The position numbers and the translations under genes are program-made. The notes beneath the pieces are model-generated. The model was not told where the DNA came from. It made no database searches and worked only from the letters and a program-made list of their open reading frames with translations. Shown here piece by piece: positions 13,779-22,877 of a stretch of DNA of 32,064 nucleotides. Source of the stretch: Lachnospiraceae bacterium (GTDB taxonomy: Bacteria > Bacillota > Clostridia > Lachnospirales > Lachnospiraceae); contig JAILAD010000012.1 in assembly GCA_024681795.1 (NCBI GenBank), positions 1 through 32,064 on the forward strand, given 5' to 3'. Numbering within the stretch: position 1 is the first letter of the stretch; each line of letters begins with the position of its first letter.

Positions 13779-16352
13779 ATGCCTGAAAACAAGGTTGAAA
13801 AAATGCAGAGTAAAAGTACGAAAGCAGGAAAAATAATAGGGATTACGGGCGGTGTCGGATGCGGCAAATCCACTGTTCTTAATTATTTACACGAACAGTA
13901 TGACTGTGTGATCATGCCGGCCGACGACATCGCAAACAATCTGGAGAAAAAGGGCGGAGAGTGCTATGAACCGCTGATTGCCTTATTGTCGGAGGAAATA
14001 CTCCTTCCCGACGGGGAAATGAACAAGGCAAAAATTGCGGAAATGATTTTTCAAAACGAAGAGTTACTGAAAGAAGTGAATGCCATAGTTCATCCTGCCG
14101 TAAGAAGGGTTGTGGAGAAAGAGATTTCGAAAATCCATGCCGGGAATCCGGAGCAGATTATCCTGGTGGAGTCCGCAATTTTCGTCGAAGCGGGTTTCCT
14201 TGATATTCTGGATGAACTCTGGCTGGTTACCGCAGGTGCGGAAAACAGAAAAGAACGGCTTATGAAAACCAGGGGATATTCCGAGGAAAGATGCGAAACG
14301 GTTATGGCAAGGCAGTTTTCCGATGCGGAATATTCGGCATATGCGGATCATATCATCGACAATTCCAAAGGACTTAAGGAACTGTATGAACAGATTGACA
14401 TCCTGATGACGGAACCCGTATTCGGTCTGGATATCGGAACGAGATCGGTTGTCGGAACGGTCGGATACATGAGAGGCGGGCTGTTCCGTGTGTGTGCGGA
14501 ATACACGAAGGAACACGAAACAAGAGCCATGCTTGACGGTCAGATTCACGATGTCGGAAAGGTTTCGGAAACCATCCGTGAAGTGAAAAACAGACTGGAA
14601 GAAGAATGCAAAATTCCGTTAAAGAAAGTCTGTATCGCTGCCGCAGGCCGCGTTTTGAAAACGATTGACATTCACGGGGAACTCTCTTTTGAAACGGACA
14701 TTCTGATCGAAGGGGACGAAATTTACGAACTCGAATCCATGGCTTTGGAAAAAGCATATTCCGAGTTTGAAAAAAATCAGAACGAAAAAGGAAATGCAGG
14801 GGAAAAATATTATCTGGTCGGTTACTCCGTTACCAAACAGTATTTAAACGGCAAATTAATCGGCAATCTGGAAAACCAGAAAGGTCATCTGATCGGAATG
14901 GATGTTATTGCGACATTCCTTCCGGAGGAGGTAATAGACGGTCTTTACAGGGCTGTTGAACTTGCCGGGCTTGAGGTATCCAATTTAACACTTGAGCCGA
15001 TTGCCGCATCGATGGTTGCCATTCCGGAAAAATTCCGGCTTTTAAACATTGCCCTTGTGGATGTAGGCGCGGGAACTTCGGATATCTGTATTACGAATGA
15101 CGGTTCGATTACCGCATACGGAATGATTCCGAGAGCAGGGGATGCGCTGACGGAAGTGATTGCAAAACACTGTCTCGTGGATTTTACAACGGCTGAGACC
15201 GTAAAAAGAAGTATTTCCGTTCTGGAAGAAGTCACGTATGAAGATATTATGGGACTTCCGCAGACCGTTACCAAAACGGAAATTCTGAAATTAATCCGTC
15301 CGGTTCTGATTGACATGGCCGGCGAAGTATCGGAATGCATTAAGACGCTGAACGGCGGAAAACCCGTCAGTGCGATTTTTGTTGTAGGCGGAGGCGGAAT
15401 GGTGGAAGGCTATTCCGAGGCACTTGCCAATGCAATGGAAATTCCGGTGAACCGTGTTGCACTCCGCGGGGAAGAACTGATGACGAAATTTGTATTCCCC
15501 GAAAATCATTCACAGCATGATTCCATGAGCGTGACACCGCTCGGAATCTGCCTGAATTACTACGAACAGAACAACAATTTTATCTATGTTACCGTGAACG
15601 GCGAACGTATAAAATTATACAATAACGGAAATCTTCATGTGGCGGATGCATTAATGCAGATGGCAGTTCCGAATGAAAGCATTTTCCCGAAAAGGGGCAA
15701 ATCGCTCCGGTTTACGATTAACGGGGAAAGCCGTCTGATTAAAGGCGGAATCGGAGAGACGGCCGTGGTCAGTGTAAACGGAAAGCCTGCCGACATTCAT
15801 ACCGTTGTAAGGAAAAACGATCAGGTAAATATCGTCTTTTCCACGAGAGGCGAGGATGCGAAATGCAGAATCGACAATCTTGCGGAATACAGAAAACTGG
15901 CGGACCTGAAGGTTGTTATCCTCGTCAACCATCACGAAGAAAGCCCCTATTATGAGATTCAGGACGGGGATATTATCAATATCGGAGCGGATTTTTCCGA
16001 GTATGACGAGGATGATTTATTTGGATATGATTTCGATGAAGAGGATTTTGATGAGGACGATTCCCTGGATGACGAACTGATGAATTCCTATAAAACGGAG
16101 CTGCCGGTTCAAAAGTCCGAAAAAAACTTTGTGGTATCGGTTAACGGGGAACCGGTTGTAATGAAGGGGAAAGACAAATATATTTTTGTGAATGTCTTTG
16201 ATTATATAGATTTTGATTTAAATGATTCCCGGGGTCGAAAAATCGTTACAAAAGTCAACGGTGTTCCGGTGGCAAATTATATGCAGGAACTGCCGGACGG
16301 AGCGATTATCGATATTTATTGGGAGGAAATCACTTTGGGAGCAAAAGAATGA
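13779..16352 (+). CDS. coaE: Dephospho-CoA kinase fused to an FtsA-like actin-fold ATPase
   Basis: One uninterrupted 857-codon frame holds two proteins. Residues ~17-209 are a complete dephospho-CoA kinase, the last enzyme of CoA synthesis: Walker A GITGGVGCGKST (21-32), PADDIAN, HPAVRR, VESAIFVEAG and the lid/tail region ending ADHIIDNS. From residue 210 (MTEPVFGLDIGTRSVVG) an FtsA/PilM-like ATPase begins, with phosphate-2 motif LVDVGAGTSDI and adenosine motif VVGGGGMVEGYSEAL. The C-terminal part (about 595-857) has repeated beta-grasp-like units with (V)NG turns and an acidic tract at 740-767. Met210 (ATG at 14406) looks like an ancestral start, but no ribosome binding site is placed for it. 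The first start is ambiguous: ATG 13779 or ATG 13803, the latter with AAGG eight bases upstream. It follows polA by 62 bases and overlaps the next gene by ATGA. Confidence 0.88.
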   Translation: MPENKVEKMQSKSTKAGKIIGITGGVGCGKSTVLNYLHEQYDCVIMPADDIANNLEKKGGECYEPLIALLSEEILLPDGEMNKAKIAEMIFQNEELLKEVNAIVHPAVRRVVEKEISKIHAGNPEQIILVESAIFVEAGFLDILDELWLVTAGAENRKERLMKTRGYSEERCETVMARQFSDAEYSAYADHIIDNSKGLKELYEQIDILMTEPVFGLDIGTRSVVGTVGYMRGGLFRVCAEYTKEHETRAMLDGQIHDVGKVSETIREVKNRLEEECKIPLKKVCIAAAGRVLKTIDIHGELSFETDILIEGDEIYELESMALEKAYSEFEKNQNEKGNAGEKYYLVGYSVTKQYLNGKLIGNLENQKGHLIGMDVIATFLPEEVIDGLYRAVELAGLEVSNLTLEPIAASMVAIPEKFRLLNIALVDVGAGTSDICITNDGSITAYGMIPRAGDALTEVIAKHCLVDFTTAETVKRSISVLEEVTYEDIMGLPQTVTKTEILKLIRPVLIDMAGEVSECIKTLNGGKPVSAIFVVGGGGMVEGYSEALANAMEIPVNRVALRGEELMTKFVFPENHSQHDSMSVTPLGICLNYYEQNNNFIYVTVNGERIKLYNNGNLHVADALMQMAVPNESIFPKRGKSLRFTINGESRLIKGGIGETAVVSVNGKPADIHTVVRKNDQVNIVFSTRGEDAKCRIDNLAEYRKLADLKVVILVNHHEESPYYEIQDGDIINIGADFSEYDEDDLFGYDFDEEDFDEDDSLDDELMNSYKTELPVQKSEKNFVVSVNGEPVVMKGKDKYIFVNVFDYIDFDLNDSRGRKIVTKVNGVPVANYMQELPDGAIIDIYWEEITLGAKE

Positions 16353-17146
16353 GACTTGTCAGTTTAAGCAGCGGAAGCAACGGAAACTGCATTTATGTCG
16401 GAAACGATCATGCGCATATTCTCGTGGATGCGGGAATCAGCGGAAAAAAGACGGAAGAGGGATTAAATTCCATCGACCTGACCACGAAGGATATTGATGC
16501 CATTCTGATTACTCACGAACATATCGATCATATCGGAGGACTGGGAGTATTATCCAGAAAATACGGAATTCCGATTTATGCCACACGCGGGACATTTGAA
16601 GGAATCAGAAGGACCAAAAGCCTCGGGGAAATGGATGTATCGCTCTTTCATCCGATCGAAGCGGAACTTCCTTTTCTCGTAAAAGACCTGGAAGTGGATC
16701 CGCTCAAGATTTCGCATGATGCAAGAGAACCGGTCGCATACAGATTTTATGAAAATGCAAAGAAGGCGGCGATTCTGACTGACCTCGGAACCTATGACCG
16801 GAATATCGTGGATGCCCTGCAGGGCTTCGATTTACTGTTTTTGGAGGCAAATCATGATATCAACATGCTTCAGGTCGGAAGTTATCCGTATCCTTTAAAA
16901 CAACGTATTCTCGGAGATAAAGGGCATTTGTCAAATGAAGCCTGCGGAAGACTGTTATCGAACCTCTTACATGACGGAATCCGGTATATTCAGCTCGGTC
17001 ACTTAAGTCATGAAAACAATCTGCCGGAACTCGCCTATGAAACCGTGAAACTGGAAGTAACCATCGGGGACAACCCGTATGACGGCAATGATTTTCCGAT
17101 TTCCGTTGCGAAAAGAGGGGCGGTTTCACAGGTTCTGGAATGCTAA
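16349..17146 (+). CDS. WalJ/YycJ-type metallo-beta-lactamase-fold hydrolase
   Basis: From the ATG at 16349 the protein has 265 residues, the normal size for this family. It opens with RLVSLSSGSNGNCIYV, a hallmark of YycJ/WalJ. It has the metal-binding motif THEHIDH (residues 55-61), DAGISGKK for substrate contact, KISHDA, LTDLG, LEANHD and LGHLSHENN as further conserved metal-ligand segments. The family is a dinuclear metal hydrolase, reported as a 5'-3' exonuclease linked to repair, and is often encoded near walRK; no walRK is present here. The frame is open from 16319, but the 16349 start gives the conserved N-terminus, overlaps the previous stop as ATGA and has GGGAG eight bases upstream. 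Confidence 0.92.
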   Translation: MRLVSLSSGSNGNCIYVGNDHAHILVDAGISGKKTEEGLNSIDLTTKDIDAILITHEHIDHIGGLGVLSRKYGIPIYATRGTFEGIRRTKSLGEMDVSLFHPIEAELPFLVKDLEVDPLKISHDAREPVAYRFYENAKKAAILTDLGTYDRNIVDALQGFDLLFLEANHDINMLQVGSYPYPLKQRILGDKGHLSNEACGRLLSNLLHDGIRYIQLGHLSHENNLPELAYETVKLEVTIGDNPYDGNDFPISVAKRGAVSQVLEC

Positions 17147-17160
17147 ACGTTTGATGAAAA

Positions 17161-17189
17161 TTGTAATTCGGAACATATTCGTATATAAT
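17161..17189 (+). promoter_or_regulatory. Sigma-A-type promoter of the ACT-domain gene
   Basis: TTGTAA (17161-17166), a 17-base spacer and a perfect TATAAT (17184-17189) lie 38 bases before the start codon. This fits housekeeping promoter rules and separates the ACT/UPF0210 pair from the polA block. Confidence 0.8.
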
Positions 17190-17227
17190 CGGATTGTTAA
17201 AGAAATAACATATAAGGAGCATTTGCT

Positions 17228-17500
17228 ATGAAGAAAACAATTATTACCGTTGTGGGAAAAGACGGAGTCGGCATTATTGCGAAGGTTTGCACCTATCTTG
17301 CAAACAATAAAATCAATATCGAGGATATTTCCCAGACTATCGTACACGGATATTTCAACATGATGATGGTTGTGGATATGAACGAATCCTCCAAATCATT
17401 CGGCGAAATTTCTTCCGAACTGGCGGAAGTCGGCGAGGAAATAGGAGTCGTAATCCGTCTCCAAAGAGAAGAAATTTTTGATTCCATGCACAGAATCTGA
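17228..17500 (+). CDS. ACT-domain protein, UPF0237 family
   Basis: This is a 90-residue single ACT domain: the strand ITVVGKDGVGIIAKVCTYLA at the N-terminus, then INIEDISQTIVHGYFNMMMVVD, the standard beta-alpha-beta pattern that binds small ligands such as amino acids. It belongs to the UPF0237 family, which is commonly encoded next to UPF0210, as here. AAGGAG sits nine bases before the ATG. Function is unknown; the ACT fold suggests sensing of an amino acid or similar ligand on behalf of its partner. Sixty bases separate it from the next gene. Confidence 0.92.
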   Translation: MKKTIITVVGKDGVGIIAKVCTYLANNKINIEDISQTIVHGYFNMMMVVDMNESSKSFGEISSELAEVGEEIGVVIRLQREEIFDSMHRI

Positions 17501-17560
17501 ACTCCTTAAACCGTATGCACAGTATGCAGCGGTTCATCAAAATGAATGAGGTAAACAATT

Positions 17561-18925
17561 GTGATTACAAGACGTGAAGTGATAGAAACAAATGAAATGA
17601 TTCAGAAGGAGAATCTCGATGTCAGAACCATTACAATGGGGATTTCCCTTCTGGACTGCATGGATGCAGAGCTTGATACCTGCTGTAAAAAAATCCGTGA
17701 TAAAATATATAACAAGGCAAAAAACCTTGTAAAAACCGGAAAGGATATTGAAAAAGAATTCGGTATTCCGATTGTAAACAAAAGAATTTCCGTAACTCCG
17801 ATCGGGTTAATCGGTTCTTCCTGCTGCAGGACTCCGGAAGATTTTGCCAAAATCGCAAAGACACTCGATGATGTTGCGAAGGAAGTCGGAGTGAATTTTA
17901 TCGGCGGTTATTCCGCACTTGTGAGCAAGGGAAGCACGCCCTCGGATGAACTTCTGATGAAGTCGATTCCGCTTGCGTTATCCATAACGGACAGAGTATG
18001 TTCCTCGGTTAACTTAGGTTCCACCAAAACGGGAATCAATATGGATGCGGTCCGTCTGATGGGAGATATTATCAAGGAGACCGCAGAACTGACCAAAGAG
18101 CAGGATTCCCTCGGGTGTGCAAAACTGGTGGTTTTCTGTAATGCGCCGGACGACAATCCGTTTATGGCAGGTGCATTCCACGGCGTGACGGAAGGGGACT
18201 GCGTGGTTCACGTAGGCGTTTCGGGTCCCGGAGTTGTAAAGACGGCCCTGGAGAAAGTACGCGGTGAGAATTTTGAAGTACTTTGCGAAACCGTAAAAAA
18301 GACCGCATTTAAGGTTACGCGTGTCGGACAGCTTGTGGCAAAGGAAGCATCTGCAAGACTCGGTGTACCGTTCGGAATTATAGACTTATCCCTTGCACCG
18401 ACTCCCGCAATCGGAGATTCGGTTGCCGATATTCTTTGTGAAATCGGCCTGGAGCATGCCGGTGCGCCGGGAACCACGGCAGCCCTGGCACTTTTAAATG
18501 ACCAGGTAAAGAAAGGCGGCGTCATGGCTTCTTCCTATGTCGGAGGACTGAGCGGCGCGTTTATTCCGGTATCCGAGGATCAGGGAATGATTAATGCAGT
18601 GGAAGCAGGTGCATTAACACTTGAAAAACTTGAAGCAATGACCTGCGTATGTTCGGTCGGACTAGATATGATTGCAATTCCGGGAGATACGAAAGCAACC
18701 ACGATATCCGGCATCATTGCGGACGAACTTGCCATCGGTATGGTAAATGCAAAAACGACTGCAGTCCGTATCATTCCGGTAATCGGAAAAGGCGTCGGAG
18801 AAACCGTTGAATTCGGCGGACTGTTAGGACATGCGCCGATTATGCCGGTGAACAATTTTTCCTGTGATGCATTTGTAAACAGGGGAGGAAGAATTCCGGC
18901 ACCGATTCACAGTTTTAAAAATTAA
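17561..18925 (+). CDS. UPF0210 family protein (DUF711)
   Basis: This protein of 454 residues, the family length, starts at GTG with GAGGTAA just upstream. Recognisable conserved parts are [15 protein letters not shown] near the N-terminus, [10 protein letters not shown] (about 112-121), [16 protein letters not shown] (about 148-163), [18 protein letters not shown] (about 276-293) and [16 protein letters not shown] (about 327-342). Structural work on the family has related it to the glycyl-radical-enzyme barrel, but I see no glycyl radical loop. The biochemical role is unknown. It pairs with the preceding ACT-domain protein, probably in one transcript. Confidence 0.93.
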   Translation: MITRREVIETNEMIQKENLDVRTITMGISLLDCMDAELDTCCKKIRDKIYNKAKNLVKTGKDIEKEFGIPIVNKRISVTPIGLIGSSCCRTPEDFAKIAKTLDDVAKEVGVNFIGGYSALVSKGSTPSDELLMKSIPLALSITDRVCSSVNLGSTKTGINMDAVRLMGDIIKETAELTKEQDSLGCAKLVVFCNAPDDNPFMAGAFHGVTEGDCVVHVGVSGPGVVKTALEKVRGENFEVLCETVKKTAFKVTRVGQLVAKEASARLGVPFGIIDLSLAPTPAIGDSVADILCEIGLEHAGAPGTTAALALLNDQVKKGGVMASSYVGGLSGAFIPVSEDQGMINAVEAGALTLEKLEAMTCVCSVGLDMIAIPGDTKATTISGIIADELAIGMVNAKTTAVRIIPVIGKGVGETVEFGGLLGHAPIMPVNNFSCDAFVNRGGRIPAPIHSFKN

Positions 18926-19002
18926 CAGTTTTTAAATTAACAGGCAGGAGAACAAAAAACGTAACAGTGGGGGCATTTTTTATTACTTAAGGAGAATAAG
19001 AT

Positions 19003-20979
19003 ATGTCAGAAGAATACCAGCTTGCAAAACGAATGGGAGATGCCGCATACAGAACTGCAATCAAGGAAGGAAAATCACCTTACCTTCCCGTTCTGGATGC
19101 CATTCCGGAAATAAAGGATTCTGTCGGGGAGACCTATATCGGTGTTCTGGAACTGCCGTTAAATTATATTGTCGGCAACAAGGAAATGTCCAGAAACAAT
19201 GCGTTTGCCAATAATTTTATGCCTCTTCTGGAAGACGGAACGGAGTTTGCAACCAAGTGGACCGCGCTCTGCGAGTCTGTCCGGCTGGAAGGTGTTCATA
19301 CCGGAATCAAGTGTTATGAATATCTGAATAATTATTATGTTCAGGAAGGAAACAAGCGTGTTTCCGTTTCCAATTATTTAAAGATGGGCTTTATTCATTC
19401 CGAGGTAACCAGAATTCTGCCGCCCAAAGGAGATACCAAGGAATTAAAGGTTTATTACGAGTATCTGGATTTCTTTAATGTAACCCGGGCATTTTATATT
19501 ACCTTCAGTGAGCCGGGCGGATATGCAAAACTGGCCGACCTTCTGGGACAGGATCTGGAGCATAAATGGAGCGATGATGTGCTTCAGGATCTGAAGGCGG
19601 CATTTTTCCAGTTTGCAAAACTGTACCATTCCATCATAAAAGAAAGCGACAGATGGATTGTCTCTGACGCTTTTCTTTTATATCTTTCGGTATTCCCCGT
19701 AAAATCCCTGTTTGAAGATACGGAAGACCAGATTGTCAAGAATATCAAAATGGCAAGACAGGAACTGCGGTCCAGCACCAAGGTGGAGGATATTGAATTT
19801 TTATCCGATACTCCGACCGTGGAAAAGAAGAGCGTCAACCTGTTTGAGATTTTCAATCATACCAAAAGCTATACGGTGTCCAATCCGCTTAAGGTTGCCT
19901 TTGTTTACGACGAAGACATGGATAATTCAAGATGGGTGGAATCCCATGAAGCCGGAAGACTTTATGCGATGGAAATCATCGGAAACCGTGTGGTTTCTTC
20001 AACTTATCAGGCTAATCCAGATGGCAGTGACGTAAACGAGGTAATTCAGAAAGCAATCGATGATAAGAATGAAGTGATTTTTACGGTTTCATCCAAAATG
20101 GCAACCAATACACTGCAGCTTGCCATTGCGAATCCGACGGTCAAGTTCTTAAACTGTTCCATCGGACAGCCGCACCCGTCTTTCCGATGCTATCACGGAA
20201 AACTGTATGAGGCCACATTCCTTACCGGCGTACTCGCGGCAAACCTGATGCTTACCAAGGGACATTCCCTGAATGAAAGAAAAGTCGGATATCTGGTGCA
20301 TTCCGTGCATTCGCGTACCTATGCGAATTTAAACGCATTTGCCATCGGTGTTTCCATTGTGGATCCGGAGTGTAAGGTTTCTTTGAAATATACCGGTGAC
20401 GGAGAACACGATCATTACCGTGACGAATGGATTGACGAAGGAATACTGCTTTATGCGGATCTTGAGTATTCCGCAACGCATGGGGCAAGATATAAGAGCG
20501 GACTGTTCCAGATCAATAAAAACGTAACGACCGAGGAACTGAATTCTCCCCAGAACGTCGGCACGAATCAGGATTATTTTATCGGTGCACCGTATATTCT
20601 CTGGGGAAAATTTTATTCCATGATGATTCAGTCCGTAATTTCCGGAGCATGGGATATCAACGAACAGGATAAGACCGTATCCCCGACGAATTACTGGTTC
20701 GGACTGTCCACCGGTGTGGTGGGACTTCGTGCCCCGAATCTGCCGTATCAGACGGAGAAGATGATGGCATTTTTCAAAAACGCCATGGTATACGGCGGAA
20801 TGGATCCGTTCTCCGGCGAGATTCACTCCCAGAAGGAAATTATCAATGAAGGCAGCATGGGAAAGGCGTTAAAACTCCCGCACGAACTGAAGAAAATGAA
20901 TGCGGGACAGATTATAGAGATGGACTGGTTAAATGAAAATATTGAGGGGACCATCCCTCCCTACAGGAGACCGTTATGA
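19003..20979 (+). CDS. Cytoplasmic BMP-family protein with ParB-like N-terminal region
   Basis: This protein has 658 residues and no signal peptide or lipobox. Residues ~294-658 resemble the BMP/Med (PnrA-like) periplasmic-binding fold that binds purine nucleosides, beginning NPLKVAFVYDEDMDN and including IFTVSSKMATNTLQLA and GYLVHSVHSRTYANLNAFAIG. The N-terminal part has VGETYIGVLELPLNYIVGNK and then VQEGNKRVSVSNYLKMG (about 113-129). That arrangement recalls the ParB/sulfiredoxin fold, where a (D/E)GN-(H/R)-RV segment binds a nucleotide. An all-helical middle segment (about 170-250) links them. The absence of an export signal means the BMP domain works inside the cell, unlike transporter partners. 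AAGGAG precedes the ATG. It overlaps the next gene as ATGA. I infer an intracellular nucleoside or nucleotide sensor; this is not proven. Confidence 0.8.
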   Translation: MSEEYQLAKRMGDAAYRTAIKEGKSPYLPVLDAIPEIKDSVGETYIGVLELPLNYIVGNKEMSRNNAFANNFMPLLEDGTEFATKWTALCESVRLEGVHTGIKCYEYLNNYYVQEGNKRVSVSNYLKMGFIHSEVTRILPPKGDTKELKVYYEYLDFFNVTRAFYITFSEPGGYAKLADLLGQDLEHKWSDDVLQDLKAAFFQFAKLYHSIIKESDRWIVSDAFLLYLSVFPVKSLFEDTEDQIVKNIKMARQELRSSTKVEDIEFLSDTPTVEKKSVNLFEIFNHTKSYTVSNPLKVAFVYDEDMDNSRWVESHEAGRLYAMEIIGNRVVSSTYQANPDGSDVNEVIQKAIDDKNEVIFTVSSKMATNTLQLAIANPTVKFLNCSIGQPHPSFRCYHGKLYEATFLTGVLAANLMLTKGHSLNERKVGYLVHSVHSRTYANLNAFAIGVSIVDPECKVSLKYTGDGEHDHYRDEWIDEGILLYADLEYSATHGARYKSGLFQINKNVTTEELNSPQNVGTNQDYFIGAPYILWGKFYSMMIQSVISGAWDINEQDKTVSPTNYWFGLSTGVVGLRAPNLPYQTEKMMAFFKNAMVYGGMDPFSGEIHSQKEIINEGSMGKALKLPHELKKMNAGQIIEMDWLNENIEGTIPPYRRPL

Positions 20980-21665
20980 AAATTTTAGCCGTTTCGGATG
21001 ATGAATCGAAAGCGCTTTGGGATTACTATACGCCGGACCGTGTAAAGGATGTCGACGTTATTGTATCCTGCGGTGATCTGCGCGCGGAATATCTTGAGTT
21101 TCTGGTTACGATGACGGGACTTCCGGTTTTATACGTTCCCGGGAATCATGATAAACAGTATGCCGAACGCCCGCCCGAAGGGTGCATTAATATTGACGGA
21201 AAAGTGGTTACGATTGACGGGATACGCTTTGTCGGCTTCGGCGGTTCAAGGAAATATTCCAACGGAAAATACATGTATACCGAAGACCAGATGCGTACCA
21301 AAATCTGTAAAGCCAAGCCGAAAATCATCAAAAACGGAGGGGTGGATATTCTGGTTACGCATGCGGCATGCAGGGATTTCGGAGACATGGAGGATTATGC
21401 ACACCGGGGATTTGACTGTTTTAACGAATTTCTGGAGCGGGTTCATCCGTCGGTTATGCTGCACGGACATGTGCATGCAAGTTACAGGCACAGGAATTTT
21501 AAAAGAGAAAACATTCATCCGACCGGAACAAAAGTAATCAACTGCTATGAACGGTATATTTTTGATTTCGACCCGGCTGAAAAAAACAGGATTAAGAAAA
21601 AGGAACTGTCGAAGAATTTAAGAGGTGCATTCTGGACGGTGTACCCGCAGAACATAAAAGACTGA
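20976..21665 (+). CDS. Calcineurin-like metallophosphoesterase
   Basis: This 229-residue protein carries the ordered metallophosphoesterase motifs: SDDE near the N-terminus (residues 7-10, where the usual DxH is replaced), CGDLRAEY (about 32-39), GNHD (about 57-60), THAA (about 128-131) and HGHVHASY (about 164-171). The missing His in the first motif (DDE instead of DxH) may change metal binding. Members hydrolyse phosphodiesters or phosphomonoesters; the substrate is unknown. The ATG overlaps the preceding stop by four bases, so it is translated together with the BMP-fold protein and may act in the same nucleotide-related process. Confidence 0.9.
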   Translation: MKILAVSDDESKALWDYYTPDRVKDVDVIVSCGDLRAEYLEFLVTMTGLPVLYVPGNHDKQYAERPPEGCINIDGKVVTIDGIRFVGFGGSRKYSNGKYMYTEDQMRTKICKAKPKIIKNGGVDILVTHAACRDFGDMEDYAHRGFDCFNEFLERVHPSVMLHGHVHASYRHRNFKRENIHPTGTKVINCYERYIFDFDPAEKNRIKKKELSKNLRGAFWTVYPQNIKD

Positions 21666-21688
21666 TTTAGAACGGAAAGGTATTATTT

Positions 21689-22813
21689 ATGGAAAAAGCA
21701 AAAGTATATTTTACGGATTTCAGAACTTCACTGGGGGTGAGTCTGACAGCGAAATTACAGAGACTGATTAAAACAGCCGGAATCGGCAATATTGATATGG
21801 ACGGTAAATTCGTAGCAATCAAAATGCATTTCGGCGAGCTGGGAAATCTTGCCTATTTAAGACCGAACTATGCGAAAACTGTTGCGGATGTGGTAAAAGA
21901 ACAGGGAGGACTTCCTTTTCTTACGGACTGCAATACGCTGTATCCGGGAAGCAGAAAAAATGCCCTGGAGCATCTGGACTGCGCCAATATCAACGGCTTT
22001 AATACCGTAACCACGGGATGCCAGATTATTATTGCGGACGGACTTCGCGGAACGGATGATATTGCAGTTCCGGTTCCCGTCGGGGAGTACTGTAAGGAAG
22101 CATATATCGGGCGGGCCGTAATGGATGCGGATGTTTTTATTTCTCTGAATCATTTTAAAGGACATGAAATGGCGGGCTTCGGCGGTGCCATTAAGAATAT
22201 CGGGATGGGATGCGGAAGCCGTGCCGGTAAAATGCACCAGCATAACAGCGGACATCCCCATGTAATCGAGGAAAACTGCAGGGGCTGCAGAAGGTGTGCA
22301 AAGGAATGCGGCTCGGATGCAATCCGGTATGACGGTAAGAAAGCATTTATCGATCATGACAAATGCAAGGGATGCGGCAGGTGTATCGGCGCCTGTGCTT
22401 TTGATGCCATCGAAAACGACAACTGGGATGCGGCTCAGCTTCTCGGAAGAAAAATGGCAGAATATTCCTATGCGGTGCTGAACGGAAGACCCTGTTTTCA
22501 TATCAGTCTGATTACGGATGTTTCTCCGAACTGTGACTGTCACGGAGAAAACGACGCTCCCATTTTACCGGATATCGGAATGCTTGCATCGTTCGACCCG
22601 GTAGCGCTTGACCAGGCCTGTGTGGATTTGTGTCAGAAAGCGGAACCGGTTAGGAACAGTCAGCTCGGGGACAATATGGCAAGTCCTCATTTCCACGATC
22701 ACGGAGACGTATGGCATAACAGCAATCCGAATGTTTCCTGGGAAGAGACACTTGAGCATTCCGAAAAAATCGGAATCGGCACAAGGGAATACGAACTGAT
22801 TACTTTGAAATAA
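21689..22813 (+). CDS. DUF362 protein with two 4Fe-4S ferredoxin motifs
   Basis: This 374-residue protein has an N-terminal DUF362 domain (about 1-185, with KMHFGELGNLAYLRP, TDCNTLYPGSRKNA and NHFKGHEMAGFGGAIKNIGMG). It is followed by two Cys-x2-Cys-x2-Cys-x3-Cys clusters at Cys197/200/203/207 and Cys226/229/232/236, each ready to hold a [4Fe-4S] cluster. A C-terminal part of the same domain follows. No signal peptide is visible, so it is a cytoplasmic electron-transfer or iron-sulfur protein; its partner is unknown. It starts 23 bases after the phosphoesterase gene with GAACGGAAAGG upstream of the ATG. It probably belongs to the same transcript. Confidence 0.92.
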   Translation: MEKAKVYFTDFRTSLGVSLTAKLQRLIKTAGIGNIDMDGKFVAIKMHFGELGNLAYLRPNYAKTVADVVKEQGGLPFLTDCNTLYPGSRKNALEHLDCANINGFNTVTTGCQIIIADGLRGTDDIAVPVPVGEYCKEAYIGRAVMDADVFISLNHFKGHEMAGFGGAIKNIGMGCGSRAGKMHQHNSGHPHVIEENCRGCRRCAKECGSDAIRYDGKKAFIDHDKCKGCGRCIGACAFDAIENDNWDAAQLLGRKMAEYSYAVLNGRPCFHISLITDVSPNCDCHGENDAPILPDIGMLASFDPVALDQACVDLCQKAEPVRNSQLGDNMASPHFHDHGDVWHNSNPNVSWEETLEHSEKIGIGTREYELITLK

Positions 22814-22877
22814 GTGAATTGCAATAAACATGTCACTTTGTCATAACAAGACGAAACGTGTTTGGAGGTACATTTGA

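Noticed and set aside
14406-16352. Separate FtsA-like gene starting at the internal ATG
   Set aside because: No ribosome binding site at a proper distance and the frame is continuous with the kinase; kept as one fused gene, with the doubt stated.
21857-22543. 228-residue reverse frame
   Set aside because: It is the antisense shadow of the DUF362 gene, whose iron-sulfur motifs lie on the plus strand.
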